Assembly (NCBI GenBank): GCA_905212515.1
Contig: CAJMEU010000067.1
Span: 1 to 14,138, forward strand
Reading direction: 5' to 3'
Origin: an uncultured Oscillospiraceae bacterium
Lineage (GTDB): Bacteria; Bacillota; Clostridia; Oscillospirales; Ruminococcaceae
DNA: 14,138 nucleotides
The position numbers were made by a program, and so were the translations under genes. A model generated the notes under the pieces. That model ran no database searches. It was not told the DNA's origin and saw only the letters and a list, made by a program, of their open reading frames with translations. The stretch's first letter is position 1, and each line of letters begins with the position of its first letter. Positions 1 through 5,487 of this stretch are shown piece by piece.

Positions 1-98
1 CAAAATTGCCCCTGCCTGCCGGGCTTTAAATGCAGGATAGGCCGCGCGCGGAGTGGCCGCGCATGTATAAGCAAAATCGCGCCGAAAAGGAGAACATC
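1..98. other. Leader upstream of scaffold gene, no assignable gene
   Basis: The frames ending at 27-29 (TAA) and 38-40 (TAG) could be the last few codons of an upstream head gene, but too little is present to identify it. A GC-rich palindromic run (CCGCGCGCGG, about 42-51) and a TATAAG string at 65-70 are visible. No convincing -35 box accompanies the latter, so no promoter is called. The ribosome site AAAAGGAGA at 85-93 belongs to the following gene. Confidence 0.4.
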
Positions 99-629
99 AT
101 GGAATTTTTGAAGGAACTGTTTGGCACCGAGGCCCTGACCTATGGCCAGCTGGCCGAAAAGGTGACGGCCAAAAAGATGAAGCTGGCGGACCTGTCCACG
201 GGCGCTTATGTGGGCAAGGAGAAGTTCGACGCGCTGACCGTCGAAAAGGAGGGGCTGTCAACGCGCCTGGCCGAAGCAAACGCCAAGCTGGAGGGCTACG
301 ACCCCGAATGGAAGGCCAAGGCGGCGCAGGCGCAGAAGGATGCCGACGCCCGCGTGGCCGCCGTGCAGCGGGACGCCGTGATCGACGGGGCCATCGCCAA
401 GGCGAAGGCACGCAACGCCAAAGCAGTGCGCGCGCTGCTGGACATGGACACCCTGGCCAAAAGCACGGACCTTTCCAAGGACGTGGACGCGGCCTTGGCG
501 AAGGTGGCCAAAGAAAACGATTATCTGTTCGAAGGAAACGCAGCGAAACCCGAGATCAAGGGCGCGGTGCCGGCGGACCCCGGCCCCAAGGAAACGGCCG
601 CGGTGAGCGCTGGCCCCGTCGTGATCTGA
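99..629 (+). CDS. Phage scaffold protein (Gp20 minor structural family)
   Basis: This 176-aa protein matches the phage minor structural protein GP20 family, which acts as an internal scaffold during capsid assembly. It starts MEFLKELFG, has a heptad-rich helical, Ala/Lys/Glu-rich middle (roughly residues 45-115), then the family-typical AKARNAKAVRALLDMD stretch and a DYLFEG motif, and ends in a low-complexity Pro/Ala tail. An in-frame ATG at 30 would add 23 residues. I prefer ATG 99 because GGAG at 89-92 lies 6 bases upstream and the family begins at this point. It sits directly before the major capsid gene, the usual place for a scaffold. Family call from recognition of the sequence; scaffold role is known for the family. 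Confidence 0.85.
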   Translation: MEFLKELFGTEALTYGQLAEKVTAKKMKLADLSTGAYVGKEKFDALTVEKEGLSTRLAEANAKLEGYDPEWKAKAAQAQKDADARVAAVQRDAVIDGAIAKAKARNAKAVRALLDMDTLAKSTDLSKDVDAALAKVAKENDYLFEGNAAKPEIKGAVPADPGPKETAAVSAGPVVI

Positions 630-652
630 TGGCAAGAAAGGAATGATTTTTT

Positions 653-1501
653 ATGGCAAGAACGAAAGCACTCAGCCTGATCCAGAACGGCAGCACCAAG
701 GTGGAGCTGGCCGAGCTGTCGGGCCTTGTGGTCCAGAACATCCAGAAGGAGACGCTGGCCTCGGGCCTCAAGTCCCAGTCTTACACGGGCAACCCGGCCA
801 CGGGCAGCGTGGAGTACCGGCGTTTTAAAAACAGCGCCTCCCAGGAGTACGGCACTGCCCGGACGGCCGGCAAGGGCACGGCCCTGACCATCCCGCCCAC
901 GGTGGTGAACCTTTCGGTGCACCGCGAGATCGTGGAGGAGGCGGCCAAGTTTGACCTGGACACCTTCGGCGTGGGCAACATCATGGCCCGCCGCGCGGAC
1001 AACCACGTGGATACCGTGGCCGCCGAGCTGGACACGGCCTTCTTTGCCGCGGCCTTTGCCGAGGGCACCGCCTTCACCACCAGCGAAACGAACCTGGAGG
1101 ACATCCTGGAGGCGTACATCCAGACCCTGGAGACCACGAAAAACGACTATGTGCGCGGCGTGCCCCGCAGCATCATGCGCCTGGTGTGCGCCCCGGCCTT
1201 CTACGGCAAAATGCGCAACTACCTGGACAAGGGCGTGAACAACGCCAATGTGGATACCGCGGCCGACGATTTCAACATCTTCCACGGCGTGCGCGTGTAC
1301 ACCAGCGTCTACCTGCCCGAGAAAGCCAAGGCCGCGCTGATGATCGATGGCGCCGTGGCCCAGCCGGTGGTGCTGTATCCCTACAGGGAGCCGGAGAAGA
1401 TCCCCCTGTCCAACGACTACGGCATCTCCATGTTTTACGATTACGGCACGAAGGTGCTGACGCCCGACCTGGTGTACACCTATTCCGATCCCGGCGTGTG
1501 A
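653..1501 (+). CDS. Major capsid protein
   Basis: This 282-aa protein is the likely HK97-fold shell subunit. The N-terminus (MARTKALSLIQNGS) is followed by a segment including GSVEYRRFKNS. A central helical region (about residues 80-150) contains the VVNLSVHREIVEEAAKFD stretch and the NHVDTVAAELDTAFF helix. The C-terminal part (about 210-282) has the ALMIDGAVAQPVVLYPYR and MFYDYGTKVLTPDLVYTY strands typical of phage capsid proteins in PBSX-like operons. The start has AAAGGA at 637-642, 10 bases upstream. It lies between scaffold and connector genes, which supports the call. The exact capsid subfamily cannot be fixed without a search. No maturation protease is seen, so processing is unknown. 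Confidence 0.85.
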   Translation: MARTKALSLIQNGSTKVELAELSGLVVQNIQKETLASGLKSQSYTGNPATGSVEYRRFKNSASQEYGTARTAGKGTALTIPPTVVNLSVHREIVEEAAKFDLDTFGVGNIMARRADNHVDTVAAELDTAFFAAAFAEGTAFTTSETNLEDILEAYIQTLETTKNDYVRGVPRSIMRLVCAPAFYGKMRNYLDKGVNNANVDTAADDFNIFHGVRVYTSVYLPEKAKAALMIDGAVAQPVVLYPYREPEKIPLSNDYGISMFYDYGTKVLTPDLVYTYSDPGV

Positions 1502-1514
1502 GGAGGAAAGAGCC

Positions 1515-1664
1515 ATGAAATTCAAGAGCAACACGACCGGCACGGTGCTGGAGCCCCGCAGCAGGATGGTGGAGGAGCAGCTGGCCAAAAGCGCGGAGTA
1601 CAGCCCCTATAAGGCCGAGCCGGCCGCGAAGAAGGCCGAGCCGGCGAAGACCGGCGGCAAATAA
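1515..1664 (+). CDS. Small conserved phage protein after the capsid gene
   Basis: This 49-aa ORF begins MKFKSNTTGTVLEPRSRMVEEQ and ends in a Lys/Ala/Glu/Pro-rich tail. Its start is well supported by AGGAGGAAAG at 1501-1510, just 4 bases before ATG, and by tight packing between capsid (13-base gap) and connector (13-base gap). Small proteins of this shape, with a VLxxRxxxVEEQLxKSxxY core, often follow the capsid gene in Clostridia contractile-tail prophages. No function is established that I can name. The tail contains the 7-residue repeat KAEPAAK/KAEPAK, encoded by a 14-bp direct DNA repeat. Real gene: fairly sure. Role: unknown. Confidence 0.75.
   Translation: MKFKSNTTGTVLEPRSRMVEEQLAKSAEYSPYKAEPAAKKAEPAKTGGK
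1611..1645 (+). repeat. 14-bp direct repeat, 21-base period
   Basis: AAGGCCGAGCCGGC occurs at 1611-1624 and again at 1632-1645, in frame inside the small gene after the capsid gene. It encodes the repeated KAEPA units of the charged tail. The period is a whole number of codons, so gain or loss of a unit would keep the frame. Confidence 0.8.
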
Positions 1665-1677
1665 AGGCGGTGGGCCC

Positions 1678-2049
1678 ATGGAACAGCGCCTGGAAAAACT
1701 GAAAGCCCTGCTGGGCATCACAGGCACGGAGCAGGACGTCCTGCTGGACTTTGTGCTGGAGACCGTGGAGGACATGGTGCTGGCCTATATCAACTGGGAC
1801 GCGCTGCCGCCGGCGCTGGAAAACGTGCTGCTGGTGATGTGCGCCAGCTACTACAAAGCCGCCGGCCTGGGCACCACCCAGGCGGCGGCCGGCGCCGTCA
1901 CCAGCGTGAAGCGCGGGGATGTGCAGACGTCCTTTGCCGCCGGCGACGGGGCGTCGGGCTCGGCCTCCACCTTTGACCTGGGAACGGGCGGCGGGGACTT
2001 CTTCGGCTGGCGCACCGTGCTGAACAGTTATCGGAAACTGAGGTGGTGA
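1678..2049 (+). CDS. Head-tail connector (gp6-like adaptor)
   Basis: This 123-aa protein is mostly helical at its N-terminus: EQRLEKLKALLGI, then VLLDFVLETVEDMVLAYIN, then LENVLLVMCASYYKAAG. That pattern matches the gp6-like/DNA-packaging adaptor family that forms a ring below the portal. After the helices comes a Gly/Ala-rich stretch with TSVKRGDVQTSF, as in connector proteins of related prophages. The C-terminus (FFGWRTVLNSYRKLRW) is the usual basic/aromatic end. AAAGG at 1663-1667 precedes ATG by 10 bases. Its place right after the capsid genes and before the head-closure gene fits the role. B. subtilis PBSX XkdH is the positional counterpart. Confidence 0.75.
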   Translation: MEQRLEKLKALLGITGTEQDVLLDFVLETVEDMVLAYINWDALPPALENVLLVMCASYYKAAGLGTTQAAAGAVTSVKRGDVQTSFAAGDGASGSASTFDLGTGGGDFFGWRTVLNSYRKLRW

Positions 2050-2051
2050 CC

Positions 2052-2414
2052 ATGTTTGGGAATCCGGCCGCCGAGCGCGCGGCCATCGAGCACACCTACG
2101 AGGACACGGCCACCATCTCCCGTCCCCGGCCGGTGACGGAAAACAACATCACCAGGATGGAGCCGGCCCCTCTATATGAAGGCATCCCCTGCGCGCTGTC
2201 TTACACAGGCGGAGACGGCAGCGGGCAGACCCGCGCCCAGAACAACATCGACTGGGACGCCGTGCTGTTCGCCGCGCCGGAGCTGGATGTGCAGCCGGGG
2301 GACGGGGTGGAGGTACGCCGCTTCGGGCGCCTGCTGCGCTTTGCCGTGGCGGGACGCCCGGCGGTGTACGCCACCCACCAGGAGATCAAAGTGAAGGATG
2401 GTGACCTGGCGTGA
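2052..2414 (+). CDS. Head closure (stopper) protein, XkdI-like by position
   Basis: This 120-aa, beta-rich protein begins MFGNPAAERAAIEHTYEDTA. That is the typical entry of phage head-closure or minor capsid proteins, which have YxDTATI... near the start and a late LQPGD-like turn (here LDVQPGDGVEV). In-frame GTG codons at 2043 and 2046 are possible starts, but ATG 2052 is 6 bases from GAGGTG (2040-2045) and is preferred. The upstream gene ends at 2049, so this ribosome site lies inside its last codons. The stop overlaps the next gene's GTG by 4 bases (GTGA). Homologues are often labelled minor capsid protein; the stopper role is inferred from gene order. Confidence 0.65.
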   Translation: MFGNPAAERAAIEHTYEDTATISRPRPVTENNITRMEPAPLYEGIPCALSYTGGDGSGQTRAQNNIDWDAVLFAAPELDVQPGDGVEVRRFGRLLRFAVAGRPAVYATHQEIKVKDGDLA

Positions 2415-2845
2415 CGCTGAACGACTTTTTGCAGGCCATCGCGGACAGGCTGCGGGCCATCTGGCCGGACAAAACTGTCCAGCTGAACAAAATTCCCCGG
2501 GACGCCGACGGGCAGTTTTTTGTGGGCATCATTGAATCCGGGCAGGAAAAGCACCTGGACCGCCGGCGCAAGCGGACGGTGCAATTTGAGGTGCTGTATT
2601 TCCTGCGGGACGGGGACAACCTGGCCTTCAACGCCTGGGCCGAGCAGATGTACGACAGCTTCGAGGTTCTGGACGTGTGGGCGGGGGACGGCACGCGGGA
2701 AGTGCGCCTGACAGGCCAGACGGCCCGGGAAGGGCAGAATGAGCGCGTGTTCCAGTTTTTATTCGACGCGGACTTTTTCTTCCGGCAGGTGCCCGGGGAA
2801 GCCCCGATGATGGAAACATTACAGCAAACGGAGGCCATACAATGA
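2411..2845 (+). CDS. Tail terminator / tail completion protein (XkdJ position)
   Basis: This 144-aa protein starts at GTG 2411 (translated MTLNDFLQAIADRL). The upstream gene's stop overlaps it (GTGA), which implies translational coupling. Features matching the phage tail terminator family of PBSX-like prophages are the N-terminal helix ending in RLRAIWPDKTVQLNKIP, the segment DGQFFVGIIE, the strand FEVLYFLRD, and the late FQFLFDADFFFRQV. Such proteins cap the tail tube and sheath at the head-proximal end and set the joining surface. Its place just before the sheath gene supports this. The stop overlaps the next ATG by 4 bases (ATGA). Confidence 0.75.
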   Translation: MTLNDFLQAIADRLRAIWPDKTVQLNKIPRDADGQFFVGIIESGQEKHLDRRRKRTVQFEVLYFLRDGDNLAFNAWAEQMYDSFEVLDVWAGDGTREVRLTGQTAREGQNERVFQFLFDADFFFRQVPGEAPMMETLQQTEAIQ

Positions 2846-3030
2846 CGAAAGCAGCAAAACAGCCGGCGGCCGTGACCGGGGCGCCGGCGTTCACCAAGGA
2901 GCAATTGGTCAAAAGCAAGACCCTGGGCCTGCCGGGCGACGCGGTCGCGGCCATCCTGCGGGATGGGCAGACCTACACCAAGGACGAAGCGGTGCAGCTC
3001 GTCCGCAATTATTTGGAAAGGAAGGTGTGA
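2842..3030 (+). CDS. Small conserved protein before the sheath gene
   Basis: This 62-aa protein has an Ala/Lys-rich start and then FTKEQLVKSKTLG, followed by GDAVAAILRDGQTYTKDEAV and a basic C-terminus. The FTKEQLxKSKxxxxxxDxxxxxLxDxxxYTxxE pattern is common in short proteins lying between the tail terminator and sheath genes of Clostridia prophages. No role is known to me; the helix-turn-helix-like length is suggestive only. The start overlaps the upstream stop (ATGA), so it is probably co-translated. The stop lies 3 bases before the sheath ATG. Its conserved position makes it a real gene. Confidence 0.75.
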   Translation: MTKAAKQPAAVTGAPAFTKEQLVKSKTLGLPGDAVAAILRDGQTYTKDEAVQLVRNYLERKV

Positions 3031-3033
3031 ACC

Positions 3034-4386
3034 ATGCCGATTGGCGGCGGAACGTTTACCCTGCAAAATAAAATTTTGCCCGGCGCTTACATCAACTTTG
3101 TAAGCCTGGGCAGCGCCTCCCAGATGGGGGCGCGGGGCGTGGCGGCCCTGCCCCTGGAATTGGACTGGGGCCCGGAAAACAAGGTGTTTGCCCTGTACGC
3201 CCAGCGCCAGGGAGCCGAGGAGGGCTACAGCAAAACGGCCCTGCCCCTGCTGGGGCATGCCCCCGCGGCGCCGGACCTGCTGCTGGTGCGCGAGGCGCTG
3301 AAGCGGGCCGGCAAGTTGCTGGTGTACCGTGTCAATTCCGGCGGCACCAAGGCCAGCGCCACAGTGGGCGGCATGACCGTGACCGCCCTGTACGGCGGCA
3401 CCCGGGGCAATCAGCTGCGCGTGGCCGTGCTGGCCAATGCCGACGACGAGGACGCGGTGGATGTGGTGACGTACCTGGACGGCGCGGCCATGGACAGCCA
3501 GACGGTGGCAAAAACGGGCGGTGCGGCCGTCCTGAAAGCCAACGACTTTGTATCCTTCGGCGGCGCGGAAACGCTTACCGTGGCGGTTGCAACCGCGCTG
3601 ACCGGCGGTACCAACGGCACGGTGAACGGTGCGGCCCACACGGCGGCTCTGGCGGCGCTGGAGGTGGAAGCCTTTAACGTGATCGGCTATGCCGGCACGG
3701 ACGAAAGCACCAAAGCCCTGTATGCGGCCTTTGTGAAACGCCTGCGCGACGACGAGGGCAAGAAGGTGGTGGGTGTGCTACACGACTACAAGGGCGACCA
3801 CATCGGCCTGATCAATGTGAAAAACGGCGTGATTTTGGCTGACGGTATGGTGGTGCCCGGAGACAAGGCCGTCGCCTGGGTGACGGGCGCCAGCGCCGGC
3901 GCGGCCATCAACGAGAGCCTGACCAACACCGCCTACGACGGTGCGGTGGATGTGGACATCAAGTACACCAAGGCCCAGTTTGAGGCCGCCATCCTGGCCG
4001 GCGAGTTCGTCTTTTACGGCGACTACGGCGCCGCCCGGGTGTTGACGGACATCAACAGCCTGACCACCTACGACGGCGGCCTGACGGAGGATTGGACATC
4101 CAACCGGGTGGTGCGCGTGCTGGACGGCTGGGCCAACGACACGGCCCGCATCTTCGGCGCCAGCTACATCGGTAAGATGACCAACAGCGACACCGGCCGC
4201 CAGCTGTTCCTGGCCGACCTTGTCAGCCTGGGCCGGCAGTACGAGGCCATCGACGCCATCAGCGGCTTTGCCGCCGACGACATCACCATCCAGCAGGGCG
4301 CGGGCAAGCGCGACGTGGCGGTTTCCTCCGCGCTGCAGCCCAACGACAGCATGGAGAAATTGTACATGACCGTGACGGTCAGCTAA
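3034..4386 (+). CDS. xkdK: Contractile tail sheath protein
   Basis: This 450-aa protein is the subunit of the contractile sheath that surrounds the tail tube. The N-terminus MPIGGGTFTLQNKILPGAYINF is diagnostic of XkdK-type sheaths. A beta-rich domain follows with the YGGTRGNQLRV motif (residues 120-130). The central subtilisin-like sheath domain spans roughly 210-345. The C-terminal domain (about 350-450) includes DWTSNRVVRVLDGWANDTARI and ends in SMEKLYMTVTVS, the usual inter-subunit strand. Length is normal for the family. The start has AAGGAAGG about 8-14 bases upstream. The gene is intact, which supports a functional contractile tail if the chaperone defect downstream is bypassed. Confidence 0.93.
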   Translation: MPIGGGTFTLQNKILPGAYINFVSLGSASQMGARGVAALPLELDWGPENKVFALYAQRQGAEEGYSKTALPLLGHAPAAPDLLLVREALKRAGKLLVYRVNSGGTKASATVGGMTVTALYGGTRGNQLRVAVLANADDEDAVDVVTYLDGAAMDSQTVAKTGGAAVLKANDFVSFGGAETLTVAVATALTGGTNGTVNGAAHTAALAALEVEAFNVIGYAGTDESTKALYAAFVKRLRDDEGKKVVGVLHDYKGDHIGLINVKNGVILADGMVVPGDKAVAWVTGASAGAAINESLTNTAYDGAVDVDIKYTKAQFEAAILAGEFVFYGDYGAARVLTDINSLTTYDGGLTEDWTSNRVVRVLDGWANDTARIFGASYIGKMTNSDTGRQLFLADLVSLGRQYEAIDAISGFAADDITIQQGAGKRDVAVSSALQPNDSMEKLYMTVTVS

Positions 4387-4399
4387 GGGAGGGACCAAT

Positions 4400-4858
4400 A
4401 TGCAGAAGATCAACGCACCCGACACCATTTCGGGCAAAGAAGGCCGCGCCTATGCCAAGGTGAACGGCAACAACGAGGAGCTGTTCTACGCCCGCACCAT
4501 CGAAGCCACGGTGGAGAAGTCCAAGGGCGAGGTGAAGGCCATCGGCAAGCGCATGGTGGGCCACAAGACAACCGGCGCCAGCGGGTCGGGGTCACTCAAC
4601 ATCTACTATCTGTCGCCGCTGTTCCGCCGGATGGTGGCGGTGTGGAAGGAGACGGGGCAGGACGTGTATTTCGACCTGGTGGTGGAGAACGACGACCGGG
4701 AATCCGCCGCCGGCAAGCAATCCGTCCTGCTGCGGGACTGCAACCTGGACAGCGTGATCCTGGCAAAGCTGGACGGCGATTCCGACGACCCGCTGGACGA
4801 GGATGTGGACTTCACCTTTGAGGACTTCGACATCCTGAAGGCATTCAACAAAATTTGA
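4400..4858 (+). CDS. xkdM: Tail tube protein
   Basis: This 152-aa protein matches the XkdM/YqbM tail tube family (DUF2001), which stacks in hexameric rings inside the sheath. It begins with INAPDTISGKEGRAYAKVNG, has the ELFYARTIEATVEKSKGEVK strands, then KTTGASGSGSLNIYY. The late acidic segment DSDDPLDEDVDFTFEDFDIL is a family hallmark. The length is typical. The start is set by GGGAGGG 7 or so bases upstream (4387-4393). It follows the sheath gene directly and precedes the tail chaperone gene, the conserved order of PBSX-like tails. Confidence 0.93.
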   Translation: MQKINAPDTISGKEGRAYAKVNGNNEELFYARTIEATVEKSKGEVKAIGKRMVGHKTTGASGSGSLNIYYLSPLFRRMVAVWKETGQDVYFDLVVENDDRESAAGKQSVLLRDCNLDSVILAKLDGDSDDPLDEDVDFTFEDFDILKAFNKI

Positions 4859-4872
4859 GAGGAGACAGCAAC

Positions 4873-5277
4873 ATGGGCAAATTGCAGGAGTTTTTGCTGG
4901 AACAGGAGATCGGCGAGGAGCAGATGTAGGTATCCATCGCGCCGTTCCCGTTCCCCTTTATCATCAAGTCCATCACCGAGGCCGAGAACAAGGCCATCCG
5001 CAAGGGCTGCCAAAAGGTGAGCTTTGACAAAAAGACCCGCCAGAAGCAGACGCAAACGAATTTGGACCTGTACAACAGCCGCCTGGTGACGGCTTGCTGC
5101 GTGGAGCCGAATTTTAAGGACGCGGCCCTGCAGGAGAAGTTCGGCGTGTGCGGCGCCGAGGACCTGATCAACAAGCTTTTGAAGCCGGGCCAATACACCG
5201 ACCTGCTGCTGGCCGTGCAGGAGATCAACGGCTTTAACGACGACATCAACGAGCTGAAGGAAACGGCAAAAAACTGA
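4873..5277 (+). CDS. xkdN: Tail assembly chaperone XkdN, interrupted by an in-frame TAG
   Basis: Read through one TAG codon, this is a 134-residue XkdN-type protein, the short (lambda G-like) chaperone for tape measure and tube assembly. GAGGAG at 4859-4864 lies 8 bases before ATG, so this start is the natural one. The first 18 codons (MGKLQEFLLEQEIGEEQM) match the family N-terminus. Codon 19 (4927-4929) is TAG. The same frame then continues with VSIAPFPFPF, ITEAENKAIRKG, LQEKFGVCGAEDLINKLL and VQEINGF...ELKETAKN, all family-typical. A GTG at 5017 could reinitiate but would drop the N-terminal third. Options are a nonsense mutation in a decaying prophage, recoding or suppression, or a sequence error. 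The family call is firm; whether the gene works is not known. Confidence 0.85.
4927..4929 (+). other. In-frame TAG at codon 19 of the tail chaperone
   Basis: Sequence around it is CAG ATG TAG GTA TCC ATC. Family members carry a short variable residue followed by V-S-K/I at this place, so a single substitution from CAG (C to T), AAG or GAG would account for the TAG. No other coding region in the window has an internal TAG, and TAG ends one other gene (9396-9398). General TAG recoding across this phage is therefore unlikely from this window. Confidence 0.9.
5268..5274 (+). promoter_or_regulatory. -1 ribosomal frameshift heptamer A AAA AAC
   Basis: In the chaperone frame the reading is gcA AAA AAC TGA, a canonical X XXY YYZ slippery heptamer directly before the stop at 5275-5277. 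Slipping one base back gives CTG ATC ACG GGG and enters a 69-codon open frame. Frameshifting at this exact gene is a conserved feature of phage tail chaperone pairs (lambda G/GT). A short GGCG...CGCC stem is possible about 40 bases downstream, but its distance makes a stimulatory role doubtful. Confidence 0.85.
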
Positions 5278-5483
5278 TCACGGGGGGCGAGGATGAGGCC
5301 GAGGCCGACTGCGAGGCGGTTTACGCCCACTTCGCCCTCCATCGTTTAAAGATTCTGCCCGGCGCGCTGCTGGCCCTGCCCCAGCGCGAGCGGGCATTTA
5401 TTTACGCATCCATCGACCTGATGGCGGAAAAGGAACGCAAAGAAGCCGACCGCGCGAAGCGGAAGGGTAGGAAAGGCAGGTGA
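5274..5483 (+). CDS. -1 frameshift extension of the tail chaperone (GT-like domain)
   Basis: This 69-codon open frame has no start codon or ribosome site of its own at its beginning. It starts at the slippery site in the -1 frame relative to the chaperone. It encodes an acidic linker (GGEDEAEADCEAVY), then FALHRLKILP, LLALPQRERAFIYASIDLMAEKERKEADRAKR and a basic end. The HxLxxLP...ALPxxERAFIYAxID...EKE pattern is the standard T-like second half of contractile-tail chaperones in Clostridia prophages, where it links the tape measure to tube subunits. Expected product is the 134-residue chaperone fused to these 69 residues, about 203 in all. Both products would be blocked by the TAG at 4927 unless it is read through. 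Confidence 0.85.
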   Translation: MITGGEDEAEADCEAVYAHFALHRLKILPGALLALPQRERAFIYASIDLMAEKERKEADRAKRKGRKGR

Positions 5484-5487
5484 CGGC

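Noticed and set aside
65..70. TATAAG as a promoter -10 box before the scaffold gene
   Set aside because: No -35-like hexamer is found at the right distance, and genes of this operon type are usually transcribed from far upstream.
30..98. Extended start of the scaffold gene at ATG 30
   Set aside because: The extra 23 residues do not look like the family, and a strong ribosome site stands before ATG 99.
521..1588. 355-codon open frame on the minus strand
   Set aside because: Antisense to the scaffold end and the major capsid gene; composition typical of a shadow frame.
2386..3639. 417-codon open frame on the minus strand
   Set aside because: It is antisense to four coupled tail genes with clear homology. 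Long minus-strand frames are expected by chance in GC-rich coding DNA, and the product is His/Arg/Gly-rich with no family features.
4925..4933. TGTAGGTAT around the chaperone TAG is repeated at 9394-9402, suggesting a recoding signal
   Set aside because: At 9396-9398 the TAG is the normal end of the DUF2577 gene and read-through would add only three residues before TGA. Nine shared bases in 14 kb is weak evidence for a common signal.
5017..5277. Stand-alone 86-aa gene starting at GTG 5017
   Set aside because: It is the C-terminal part of the XkdN-type chaperone. The family sequence continues upstream in the same frame through the TAG to a well-supported ATG at 4873.
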